Shown in pieces: positions 1 to 7,236 of a stretch of 14,529 nt of DNA. Source of the stretch: an uncultured Flavobacteriales bacterium (GTDB taxonomy: Bacteria > Bacteroidota > Bacteroidia > Palsa-965). Made by a program: the position numbers and the translations under genes. Each line of letters opens with the position of its first letter. Within the stretch, counting starts at the first letter, position 1. The DNA is taken from the NCBI GenBank assembly GCA_946478675.1, contig CAMLEF010000080.1:1-14529 (forward strand). Reading direction: 5' to 3'. A model generated the notes under the pieces. The model searched no databases and had not been told where the DNA came from. It was given only the letters and a program-made list of their open reading frames with translations.

Positions 1-542
1 TCGTCACGGGGCTCGCTATCATGATCACCGGCTACTGGCTTTTTGCGCAGATGAACATCAGCACGACGAAAGGTGCTGTGGTGATGAACATGATCATCTT
101 CGGATTGGGTTTTGGTGTGTTGCTGCCGGTGCTGACTTCTTCGACGCAGATCGCCGTAGAAAAAGAGCATCGCGGCGTAGCGACGTCACTCGTGCAATTC
201 TTCCGCTTCATCGGCGGACCGATCGGCGTAAGCATCATGGGCGCTGCGATGAACCATTCGCTGACGGAGAAAATGACGCGACTCAGCAGCACGTTACCGC
301 CGGAAAAACTGCAGCAGCTCTCGAACCCGAACCTGCTCATGAACAGCGACGCGAAAGCCGCATTGCCGCATGAACTGCTTGTTGCGATCCAGAATGTTTT
401 CGTGGAAGCGATTCAGCCGGTTTTCTATATTGGCATCGGTTTTATTGCAGTCGGCTTCGTGATCGCTTTCTTTATGGGCAAATCACGTTATGTGAAGAAG
501 GATGATGAAGCAACAGCAGCTCCGGTTGAGCATGCCTTATAA
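1..542 (+). CDS. MFS drug-efflux transporter, DHA2 (EmrB/QacA) type, C-terminal fragment
   Basis: This is the 3' end of a gene that begins before the window; the frame is open from base 3 and ends with TAA at 540-542, giving about 179 visible residues. The visible part has four strongly hydrophobic segments. One is the glycine-rich helix containing IIFGLGFGVLLPVL, followed by the loop EKEHRGVATSLVQFFRFIGG and the helix GPIGVSIMGAA. This pattern is typical of the last helices of 14-helix DHA2 proton-driven exporters. The tail after the last helix is charged and cytoplasmic-looking. Family knowledge points to export of drugs or other amphipathic compounds across the inner membrane; the real substrate cannot be read from this fragment. 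The next gene starts 11 bases downstream and is probably cotranscribed. Confidence 0.87.
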   Translation, partial: VTGLAIMITGYWLFAQMNISTTKGAVVMNMIIFGLGFGVLLPVLTSSTQIAVEKEHRGVATSLVQFFRFIGGPIGVSIMGAAMNHSLTEKMTRLSSTLPPEKLQQLSNPNLLMNSDAKAALPHELLVAIQNVFVEAIQPVFYIGIGFIAVGFVIAFFMGKSRYVKKDDEATAAPVEHAL

Positions 543-553
543 AACACACTCGC

Positions 554-850
554 ATGAAAACACCTGGTTTTTTCTTACGTCATGAAAAACGGATCGCGAT
601 CATTCTTCTCCTGGCGCTTTATCTCGGCCTGATCCGCACCTGCACAGAATTTTTCCGGCTGGAATATGTCAACGGCAGCGTACCGGTTGAGCATGTGCGC
701 GGATTATTTGCAGGAGCCTGTGCCGCGGCAGTGGGTTGTCTCGCAATGACAATAGCGTTTTTCTATTCGCGCTATCGCCTGATGATGGTGCTGTTCGTGC
801 TGGCTATTGCCGGCATGCTGGTGATCAAAAGCGCTTACCACATCGGGTAA
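554..850 (+). CDS. Small three-helix membrane protein, unknown function
   Basis: A 98-residue open frame starts 11 bases after the efflux gene and ends just before a strong hairpin terminator, so it is the likely last gene of that operon. Three hydrophobic stretches are visible at about residues 14-29, 50-70 and 74-92. They are joined by a charged loop (FFRLEYVNGSVPVEH) and a short loop rich in Arg and Tyr. There is no signal peptide cleavage site and no motif I recognise. The layout suggests a small integral inner-membrane protein. A link to the upstream exporter is only a guess from gene order. The position between gene and terminator, the hydrophobic pattern and normal base composition support a real gene. 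Confidence 0.7.
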   Translation: MKTPGFFLRHEKRIAIILLLALYLGLIRTCTEFFRLEYVNGSVPVEHVRGLFAGACAAAVGCLAMTIAFFYSRYRLMMVLFVLAIAGMLVIKSAYHIG

Positions 851-872
851 TCACTCAGCATTTTCAAAAAAT

Positions 873-912
873 AACGCCCCGGAGATGCATCGGATCTTCG
901 GGGCGTTTTTTT
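873..912. terminator. Bidirectional Rho-independent terminator
   Basis: Bases 873-881 (AACGCCCCG) pair perfectly with 899-907. The stem continues inward through a G-T pair and four more pairs (883-886 with 894-897) to a 7-base loop. T906-T912 follows on the plus strand and an A-rich run (866-871) precedes it, so a U tract forms in either direction. It lies between the convergent genes ending at 850 (+) and 924 (-) and can serve both. Confidence 0.9.
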
Positions 913-923
913 AGTTGCAAAAG

Positions 924-2399
924 CTATTTCTTTTCTTCTCCCGCCGCGAGCTGCGCTTCCATGCGGTTGGCATCGGTCGAATACCAGATGTCCGCCGCTA
1001 CGAGCATCGCCGCAAAACCCCAGAAGGGAATCGACGCTTTGTCGGTGTCGAGGAAGTTGTTCATGAGGCCGTGCAGCAGGTACGTGACTTCCCCGAGCAA
1101 AACGGAAATGAGCACACCTCTCACGGGCCCTTTCGGCAACTTGTAATACAATCGCCAGCCCGTCCAGATGATCGTTCCGCAAACGAAGAGGAATGTCAGC
1201 GTGCCGAGCACACCGGATTCACACAGCGGCCCGATGTATTCGCTGTGCGCGTTGCCCATGTCGCCGGCGTTGGTGCTGATGATCGTCTTTTCGCTCGAGA
1301 GCTGGTACGGCGCATAGAGGAAGCTGTACGTGCCGGGGCCCCATCCGAAGAACGGTCGCTCGCGGAACATGCGGAAGGCCGAGTTCCAGCGGTTGATGCG
1401 CTCGAGGTTCGAGGCGTCGGTGGAGATGTTGGAGATCGACTGTAAATGTTTCTCGAGGTCGTTCGATGTATCCTGGCGGTTCTGCTCGAGCTTCATCATG
1501 ATGTCGCCCCAGCTGAGGAAGAGATAAACGCCCGCGATCGCCGCCACGCCGAGGATCCAGCGGAAACGGATGCGGAACACGAAGATGAGGTAGAGCATCA
1601 GCGCGCCTGCGAGACCTACCCACGCCGCGCGCGTGTAGGAGAAGATGAGCGCAATCACGAAGATGATCGTCAGCAGTACAGCGATCACGCGGATGTTGTT
1701 GGAATATTCCGTGCTGAAACAAAACGCGATCAGCGCAGGAAAGAACATGGCCAGCGCCGCACCGTACGCGGTATGGTCGTTGTAGAACGGCGACATCGCC
1801 CAGTGCGCGGCATCCTCGTTAAACGCATACTGCGAGTGGATGTACAGCGTGAAGCCGATCACCATCGTCAGCGGGATGATGTACAGCCACAGGAAACGGC
1901 GCACGTTGCGGAAATCGCGGAACATGTGCACGCCGACGAAATACGCAGGCACGATGAACCACAACCGCGAGATGAGAAACTTGAACGACACCATCGGCAT
2001 CTCGCTCGTTATGCTGGTGATGAAGATCCAGGTCAGGTTGAGCAGGATCGCGATCGTAACGGGATGGCGCAGCAGCTTGCGATCGACGGTGCCTTCGTAC
2101 AGCGTGCGGAGAATGAAGAGAAAGAGAATGCCCGCGAGGATCGGCTCCACCGGCAGGCTGAGGCCGATGTGGATGTCGTTGTTGGCGAGGTTGATCGAAA
2201 GCGGCGTGAGAAAAACGCAGAAGAGGATGAGCTTGTCGAGCGCCATGAATGCCAGCAGCACGATGAGCAGCATCGGCGGAATAATGTTCAGCCAGTAGAA
2301 TTCATTGGCGATGCAGATGCCGTTGATCGCAATGAACGCCAGGCAGATCGCGTAGATCCACCACGTGTTGCGGAACTTATTGCGAATCAGGCTGAGCAT
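924..2399 (-). CDS. O-antigen ligase / polymerase family membrane protein (Wzy/WaaL type)
   Basis: Polytopic inner-membrane protein of 491 residues with about ten or more hydrophobic segments. Family-type features are FYNDHTAYGAA (205-215), FSYTRAAWVGLA (253-264), then a large hydrophilic periplasmic loop holding ERINRWNSAF, FFGWGPGTY (350-358) and GNAHSEYIGPLCESGVLG (382-399). This order fits the O-antigen ligase/polymerase fold, which transfers undecaprenyl-linked glycan either to lipid A core or to a growing chain. Ligase and polymerase cannot be told apart by eye. The open frame extends to 2528, but the extra N-terminus is Arg/Cys/Trp-rich and lies inside the upstream gene. Met at 2399 (MLSLIRNKFRN) gives a normal start with a 23-base overlap, suggesting translational coupling. 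It is the last gene of the cluster, followed by the terminator at 873-912. Confidence 0.88.
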   Translation of the reverse strand: MLSLIRNKFRNTWWIYAICLAFIAINGICIANEFYWLNIIPPMLLIVLLAFMALDKLILFCVFLTPLSINLANNDIHIGLSLPVEPILAGILFLFILRTLYEGTVDRKLLRHPVTIAILLNLTWIFITSITSEMPMVSFKFLISRLWFIVPAYFVGVHMFRDFRNVRRFLWLYIIPLTMVIGFTLYIHSQYAFNEDAAHWAMSPFYNDHTAYGAALAMFFPALIAFCFSTEYSNNIRVIAVLLTIIFVIALIFSYTRAAWVGLAGALMLYLIFVFRIRFRWILGVAAIAGVYLFLSWGDIMMKLEQNRQDTSNDLEKHLQSISNISTDASNLERINRWNSAFRMFRERPFFGWGPGTYSFLYAPYQLSSEKTIISTNAGDMGNAHSEYIGPLCESGVLGTLTFLFVCGTIIWTGWRLYYKLPKGPVRGVLISVLLGEVTYLLHGLMNNFLDTDKASIPFWGFAAMLVAADIWYSTDANRMEAQLAAGEEKK

Positions 2400-3342
2400 T
2401 GTCGGGTCGGCGACGGTCAATAACTGAGAAGATGAGCAGCGCCAGCAGCAGCGTCGAAAGCGAGCAGACCAGCACCACGAGTGAACGCACGGGATACGAT
2501 TTCGCATCGGCGGCATACGGTCGCGCAACGACGTTGGAATACGTCAGCTCTTTCGTGAGGTCACTGACGGAACGGTCGTATTCGACTTTGATCTCGTTGT
2601 AGCTCTGGCGCAGTCCGTCGAGCTGTTCGGTAACGGAAACGAGCGTGCCGCCTTTCGACTCGAGGTTGTGCATGAGCGAATCGATCGCGTGCATTTTATC
2701 GCGGGAAGCGCCGTCGGAAACCAGCTTGAGGTAATTCTTCGTCGCTTCCTTCGATTGCACGTCGTAGTCGAGCAGCCCGTAACGCACACGCAGCTCGCCC
2801 ATGATACGCTCGAGCGAATCGATCTGCCGGAGCTTGCTGTCGAGCTGTTCGCGGAAGATCTTCACGACTTCTTTCGTTTTGCTCCGCTGCAGGCGACGCG
2901 CTTTCAGGTTCACGCAGTCGATGAGGCCGTTCACCATGGCCGCGGCCGTGTCGGGACTCACATCGTAAATATCGATCTTGATGGATTCGAATTCCGTTTT
3001 GCGCACGAGCACGTTCTCGTCGTAAATATTGTAGAGCTTCGTTTTTCCCGCGCCGCCCGACGTGTCGATCGAATAATGCACGGGAAGCCCGAAATGCTCC
3101 ACCATCATCTGGCGAACGTCTGCCGAATTGAACAGCTGCAGCAGCTGCTCCGTCGGCGATTCCATCGAATACGGAAGAATGTTGACGGGGTAAACGACCG
3201 CCGTCGATTTATACTTCGGACGGATGAACGCAGGTCCCGAGAAAATGTAGGAAACCAATGCGGACAGCAAAAAGATTCCTCCCAGCGCATACCTGCGACG
3301 GACCATCACCCTGAAAATATCCATGTTGTCGAAGCGGCTCAT
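2377..3342 (-). CDS. Wzz-like polysaccharide chain-length (PCP) protein, second of two
   Basis: 321 residues with the polysaccharide co-polymerase layout: an N-terminal helix at about 18-36, a long periplasmic region, and a C-terminal helix at about 287-308. The periplasmic part opens with KYKSTAVVYPVN, the beta-rich segment typical of Wzz proteins, and continues into a long helical, probably coiled-coil part (about 150-265). Directly before the second helix is KSYPVR (281-286), like the proline-rich motif at this point in Wzz proteins. No Walker motif or tyrosine-rich kinase tail follows, so it is not a BY-kinase fusion. It probably sets chain length together with the adjacent polymerase/ligase. 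It starts 8 bases after its paralogue's stop and overlaps the next gene by 23 bases. A start at Met7 is an alternative. Confidence 0.85.
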   Translation of the reverse strand: MSRFDNMDIFRVMVRRRYALGGIFLLSALVSYIFSGPAFIRPKYKSTAVVYPVNILPYSMESPTEQLLQLFNSADVRQMMVEHFGLPVHYSIDTSGGAGKTKLYNIYDENVLVRKTEFESIKIDIYDVSPDTAAAMVNGLIDCVNLKARRLQRSKTKEVVKIFREQLDSKLRQIDSLERIMGELRVRYGLLDYDVQSKEATKNYLKLVSDGASRDKMHAIDSLMHNLESKGGTLVSVTEQLDGLRQSYNEIKVEYDRSVSDLTKELTYSNVVARPYAADAKSYPVRSLVVLVCSLSTLLLALLIFSVIDRRRPDNAQPDSQ

Positions 3343-3350
3343 CCCTGGAT

Positions 3351-4379
3351 TCAGGCGTTGTTGTTGCGTTTACGGATGGTTTTGATGTTGTCGATAACGA
3401 TAATGGCGAGAATACCCAATACCACGGCGGAGATCGTGCTCACCGCCACCAGCAGCCAGCGGACCGGGTAGGATTTACGTTCGGCCGGGAACGCTTTGTT
3501 GACGATGAACTTGTAGGTGAGGGACTGTTCGGCATCGACTTTTGCCTCTTCGTATTTTTTCTTGAGCAGGTTGAGCTGCTCGCGCTGGATGTAAAGGTTT
3601 TCACGGATCGACATGTAAGCCGAACCGTACGTCGAGATGATCTTCAGCTGCTCTTCGAGACGCTTGATCGCGTTCTGGTCGCCTTTCGCCAGCGCGATCG
3701 CATACTGCTCGCTCGTTACTTCCGACTGCGATTCGTAGTCGTACATGCCGAGCTGGTTAAGCTTGTACAGCGAATCGGTCATGCGCTGCACGTCTTTGAT
3801 CTTGGCGTTGTATTCCGCTTCAACAATGGAGAACGCCTGGAGCGCACGGTCGCGCTGCATACGTGTTTTCGTCGAGTCGAGGAGCGCGGCAATGTCGTTG
3901 GCGATGTCCGCGGCGACTACCGGGTCTTCGTCCATGACTTCGATCTTCACCGACATGAATTCCGTGCGCTTGAAGGAGATATTCTCCGTGTACATTTCGT
4001 ACAGGCGCGTCTTTTTGTATTTGTCGGTGGGGTCGATCTTGTAATGCTCCATCAGGTGGTACTTCTGCGCGATGCGGGAGCGGATCTCGTCGGAGCTGAG
4101 GATCTGCAGCATCTGCTCGGCCTGTTCTTCTTCACCGAACTGCAGGATGTCCTGTTTGCCGGAAAGGTCTTCCGTCAGCAGCGCTTTCGAAACGGAGTTC
4201 GATTGCACCGGGAACATGATGACTGTAGACTTGAATTTCTCGTGGATCATGAATGACACCACTGCAGAGATCACCGCAGCTGCCACGCCGATAATGATCA
4301 GTTGCTTCCGCCAACGCCAGAAAAATTCAAAGAGGCTGGTCGAGTCGAAATAGTTACCGTTTCCGGCTTTCTGTTCCAT
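3351..4379 (-). CDS. Wzz-like polysaccharide chain-length (PCP) protein, first of two
   Basis: 342 residues, same architecture as the following gene: helix at about 26-45, a Wzz-type segment KFKSTVIMFPVQ (48-59), a long charged helical periplasmic domain, KSYPVR at 302-307 and a final helix at about 308-330. A Lys/Arg/Asn tail follows, with no kinase domain. The two proteins align clearly, for example TRLYEMYTENISFKRTEFMS here against TKLYNIYDENVLVRKTEFES there, so they arose by duplication. Proteins of this kind oligomerise in the inner membrane and control the length of O-antigen or exopolysaccharide. Start: ATG at 4379 preceded by AAGG about seven bases upstream. A candidate promoter element lies at 4408-4415, so this gene may begin a transcript of its own. 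Confidence 0.86.
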   Translation of the reverse strand: MEQKAGNGNYFDSTSLFEFFWRWRKQLIIIGVAAAVISAVVSFMIHEKFKSTVIMFPVQSNSVSKALLTEDLSGKQDILQFGEEEQAEQMLQILSSDEIRSRIAQKYHLMEHYKIDPTDKYKKTRLYEMYTENISFKRTEFMSVKIEVMDEDPVVAADIANDIAALLDSTKTRMQRDRALQAFSIVEAEYNAKIKDVQRMTDSLYKLNQLGMYDYESQSEVTSEQYAIALAKGDQNAIKRLEEQLKIISTYGSAYMSIRENLYIQREQLNLLKKKYEEAKVDAEQSLTYKFIVNKAFPAERKSYPVRWLLVAVSTISAVVLGILAIIVIDNIKTIRKRNNNA

Positions 4380-4407
4380 GTGTTACCTTAAAGACTTTGA
4401 GAGAGGC

Positions 4408-4415
4408 CAAAAGTA
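4408..4415 (-). promoter_or_regulatory. Possible Bacteroidota -7 element for the PCP/ligase genes
   Basis: On the minus strand these bases read TACTTTTG, an exact match to the TAnnTTTG element of Bacteroidota promoters, 28 bases before the start at 4379. The nearest upstream TTTG is 26 bases away instead of the usual 19-21, so the -33 half is poor. The gap 4380-4535 between flippase and first PCP gene is long enough for a promoter. Confidence 0.28.
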
Positions 4416-4535
4416 AGAAAAAAGCGATGCGAAGCGCCCTGCAAACGCATTTCGCAACCCGGGCTGATTAATAATAATTTACTGGAATTCAGTTTCTTGC
4501 AAGAACTCTTGCGGCACACACAATAAAATCACGGA

Positions 4536-6233
4536 TTAACCGTATTTCATGATCCTGACCATGCCTTTGATGCTGATCAGGCGGATCGCCAAAGCCCAGC
4601 CCAGCGAAACACCGCAGAGCACGAGGAAGCCCGGCAGCCATCCCGCAGGTTTGTCCGACCAGCGCAGGTGATCATGACAGGCTGAGGCCGTCGCCACCAC
4701 TCCTGCAACATACACGAACAACGTCGTCAGCAATCGCCAGTTGACGCGGAATTTGAATTTCGCCTGCACGATCAACACCTGTGCGAGCGCCGTCACCATT
4801 TGCGTGCAAAGGCTCGAGATCGCCGTGCCGACCGCTTCGAGATGCAAGACGCGGATGAAAAACAAATTCAGCCCGACGTTGATCACCATTCCCGAAAGCG
4901 CCATGAAATTCAGCTCGCGCATGTTGCCGTTCGCCGTCAGCAGCGATCCGAAAACGTACGTGGTCGAAATGGCGACGAAGCAGGTCATCAGCAGCGGGAA
5001 GATCAGCGGTACCTGGCCCATGTAATCTTTTCCGTACAGCAGCTGCATGATCTCGTTGCGATAAAATGCGCAGGCCACCGCCACGACCACGCCGACGGTG
5101 ATCAGCAGCGTAAAAGCGAGCTTCACCAGCTGCTCGACGGATTCGTTGTACTTCAGCATGCGCGAGAACATCGGCAGCAGCAGCACCGAAAAGAGGTACG
5201 CGATCATGTTCGTCGCATCGAGCAACCGGAAGGCTTTCGCATAATAACCCGCCTGCTCCGGCCCCGTATGCTCGAGCGCTTTGGTTAAGGCGATGCGCTG
5301 TTCACCGACGTTCGCTTCGGGAGAGAAATAAGGATCGGCGAGCACGCGCGCTTCCTGCACTTTCGAAGAATCTTTGCCCCGGGTAATTTTTGCCTGCTGT
5401 TGTGCGAGCATTTCCCGTGCCTGTGCGATCGTCATTTCCGGTTTGAGATCGGGATCACGCAGCGCTTCGAGCCGTTCCGCCTGCACGGGATCGCCTGCGG
5501 GCATGAGACGTTCGAGCATCACGGAGTCGATACGGTTGTAAAACGACATCAGCAACACGAGGATCGCGAACGGGAAACTCTTCTTGAGGATCATCAGCGA
5601 AAACGGCCAGTCCCATTTCAAACGGAACGATTTTGTTTTGCCGATCACCGATAAGAACGCGATCACCGCGGTAAGAAAATAGCCGACCGTTTGCGCGTAC
5701 ACGAAATCCATCACGTCCATGCGGCCGGGGAAAATGGACGTCCACAGCATCATGCTGACGATGGTGATCATGATGACACGGTCGAGCACCGAGAGCAGGG
5801 CGTCCGTTTTGAAAAGATGCAGCGCCTGCAGGTTCGAGCGCAGGTACAGCACCAGCGAAATAAGGAACTGGTTGAAGCCGAGAATGAGCAGCAGCTTCGT
5901 AAAGCGAACGTCGTAGCGGATGATCAGTCCCACGATGATCGTCGCGATGATGTACACGACGGCGAGCATCAGCTTGAGCATGAACAGGCCGGAGAAATGC
6001 TTGGTCAGCAGCTGGCTGTTCTGCGCGATGTTCTTGTTGTTGAAATTCGTGATGCCGAAATCCAGCAGGATATTCAGCAGGAAGGAAAAGTTGAACAGCG
6101 CGAAGTATTCGCCGTACGCGGCGTTGCCCACTTCATTCTGTACATGCGGCTCGATCACGAGGATCCAGAACGGCTTGATCAGCAGGTTCAGGAACAGCAG
6201 GATGCCGAGGCTGGTGACAAATTTTTTCTGCAT
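4536..6233 (-). CDS. Wzx-like polysaccharide flippase (MOP/PST family) with a large hydrophilic insertion
   Basis: 565-residue membrane protein with about 12-14 hydrophobic segments. It opens with a long hydrophobic helix and contains the pattern FYNRIDSVMLERL (231-243) followed later by AGYYAKAFRLLDA (328-340), as in O-antigen and exopolysaccharide flippases. C-terminal segments include LLTANGNMRELN (431-442) and INVGLNLFFI (451-460). Such proteins move undecaprenyl-linked repeat units from the cytoplasmic to the periplasmic face of the inner membrane, which fits the PCP and Wzy/WaaL genes downstream. The length is above the usual 420-500 residues because of a charged Ala/Glu/Gln-rich stretch at about 244-326. 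In relatives the two flanking motifs are only a short loop apart. The start at 6233 gives a normal MQKKFV N-terminus. Confidence 0.86.
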   Translation of the reverse strand: MQKKFVTSLGILLFLNLLIKPFWILVIEPHVQNEVGNAAYGEYFALFNFSFLLNILLDFGITNFNNKNIAQNSQLLTKHFSGLFMLKLMLAVVYIIATIIVGLIIRYDVRFTKLLLILGFNQFLISLVLYLRSNLQALHLFKTDALLSVLDRVIMITIVSMMLWTSIFPGRMDVMDFVYAQTVGYFLTAVIAFLSVIGKTKSFRLKWDWPFSLMILKKSFPFAILVLLMSFYNRIDSVMLERLMPAGDPVQAERLEALRDPDLKPEMTIAQAREMLAQQQAKITRGKDSSKVQEARVLADPYFSPEANVGEQRIALTKALEHTGPEQAGYYAKAFRLLDATNMIAYLFSVLLLPMFSRMLKYNESVEQLVKLAFTLLITVGVVVAVACAFYRNEIMQLLYGKDYMGQVPLIFPLLMTCFVAISTTYVFGSLLTANGNMRELNFMALSGMVINVGLNLFFIRVLHLEAVGTAISSLCTQMVTALAQVLIVQAKFKFRVNWRLLTTLFVYVAGVVATASACHDHLRWSDKPAGWLPGFLVLCGVSLGWALAIRLISIKGMVRIMKYG

Positions 6234-6275
6234 GAATCAATATGCGGGGCGGGAATGCCGCGAAAATACGGAAAA

Positions 6276-6377
6276 GGTGGGTTGGGTTTGTTGGGTTGGT
6301 AAAGTTGGTTAGGTGTTCGTTTGTAAAGCGGAGGTGTTAACTTAATCAACCCAACCAACTTAACCAACCGCTCAACC
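6276..6377. repeat. Intergenic inverted repeat A (GGTTGG / CCAACC words) with G-rich flank
   Basis: Arms 6294-6314 and 6349-6369 pair at 19 of 21 positions around a 34-base loop. Short AAAGGT and ACCTTT words lie further out on the two sides. The words GTTGG and TTGGG recur many times on the left, and the right side is made of CAACC words. The left flank 6276-6300 has three GGG runs and two GG runs on the plus strand. The element occupies most of the gap between the methyltransferase stop (6392) and the flippase start (6233), both on the minus strand. A role in transcription termination or attenuation is possible but no U tract follows the stem. Confidence 0.8.
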
Positions 6378-6391
6378 TTTCCATCATGGCA

Positions 6392-7132
6392 CTATCCGTT
6401 CATCCTGAAAATAAAATTCTGATGGGAATGCTTCTTCGCTTCGAAAGGAACCAGCTGGTTGTGCTCACGCACGAAAACACCGTAGCCAAGCTCACGCACG
6501 ATGTCGAAGCAGCGCTGGCGGTTTTCATTGTCCCATAATTCGACGTACAGCAGCGGGCGATGGCGGGCGAGAAGACGCTTTCCACCTTCCAGGACGAAAG
6601 CTTCGAAATTTTCTACGTCCATCTTGATGCCGGTCACGCGGGGAAGATCGTGCTTTGCGAAATCGAAGCTGTCGAGTGTTTTCAGCGGAACGGAAAACCG
6701 CAGTCCTTCGTTGCGCTCGGTGATGGATTCGTGCAGGACGTGGCTGAGCCCTTGCTGCTTCGCGCCGCTTTCGACGGGCATCACCATTTCAACTTTCCCT
6801 TCGTGGTTGCCCAGCGCGCAGGCCTGCACCCGCACGTTGCGAAGATCGAAGCGTTCGATGACGTGATGCAGCGTGCGGAGATTGTCGGGCATCGGCTCGA
6901 AAGCGATCACCGTTCCTTTGTGCACGCGGCAGGAAAGATGCACCGTCATGATCCCGATGTTCGCGCCGATGTCGAGCACGATGCCGTCTTCGGGAAGCTC
7001 CTGCAGAAACGCGAAAAAGTCGTTCTCCTTCCGGTCGCGCCGCAGCGTTTTTACCTTGTACCACGCAAAGAGGTTCAGGTAACGCTGAAAGCCGAGCATT
7101 TTCTGCAAAGCCGATTTCACCACATTTTTCAC
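6392..7132 (-). CDS. FkbM-family SAM-dependent methyltransferase
   Basis: The core is a class I methyltransferase: GIVLDIGANIGIMTVHLS holds the SAM-binding glycine loop, FEPMPDN is the acidic end of the second strand, and LPRVTGIKMDVENFEAFVLEGG (written here in two parts: LPRVTGIKMDVENFEA, FVLEGG) is the C-terminal FkbM signature. FkbM-type enzymes O-methylate sugars or small molecules. Beside a glycan cluster, a sugar O-methyltransferase for the surface polysaccharide is the best guess. The open frame extends to a GTG at 7192, but its first ten residues would be encoded by the hairpin repeat at 7171-7216. I therefore prefer the GTG at 7132 (MKNVVKSALQKMLGF, 247 residues); an intermediate start cannot be excluded. 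It is transcribed towards the flippase, with repeat A in between. Confidence 0.83.
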   Translation of the reverse strand: MKNVVKSALQKMLGFQRYLNLFAWYKVKTLRRDRKENDFFAFLQELPEDGIVLDIGANIGIMTVHLSCRVHKGTVIAFEPMPDNLRTLHHVIERFDLRNVRVQACALGNHEGKVEMVMPVESGAKQQGLSHVLHESITERNEGLRFSVPLKTLDSFDFAKHDLPRVTGIKMDVENFEAFVLEGGKRLLARHRPLLYVELWDNENRQRCFDIVRELGYGVFVREHNQLVPFEAKKHSHQNFIFRMNG

Positions 7133-7170
7133 GGCGCGAAGGTAACGGTTATCAATGAGAAATAATGTTT

Positions 7171-7216
7171 GCCGCAGAGGCGCAGAGGACACGGAGATTC
7201 TCTGCGCCTCTGCGGC
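7171..7216. repeat. Intergenic inverted repeat B: perfect 17-bp hairpin of GCAGAG words
   Basis: GCCGCAGAGGCGCAGAG at 7171-7187 pairs perfectly with 7200-7216 around a 12-base loop. Each arm is two near-copies of an eight-base unit (CCGCAGAG, GCGCAGAG), and the loop (GACACGGAG...) looks like a decayed further copy. It sits in the 104-base gap between the divergent methyltransferase (start about 7132) and glycosyltransferase (start about 7237), where promoters for both would be expected. Similar GCAGAG-type strings occur between genes in many bacteria, from memory; I cannot cite a named family. Confidence 0.9.
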
Positions 7217-7236
7217 TAATCAATTACCTTCGCTTC

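Noticed and set aside
1446..2423. A 325-residue open frame on the plus strand inside the O-antigen ligase gene
   Set aside because: It is extremely rich in Glu, Arg, His and Gln with no domain pattern, the usual mirror of a hydrophobic gene on the other strand. The minus-strand protein has a clear family match.
2668..3471. A 267-residue plus-strand open frame across the two PCP genes
   Set aside because: It crosses two real minus-strand genes and their junction, and its composition (His, Val, Arg, Glu) is that of an antisense shadow.
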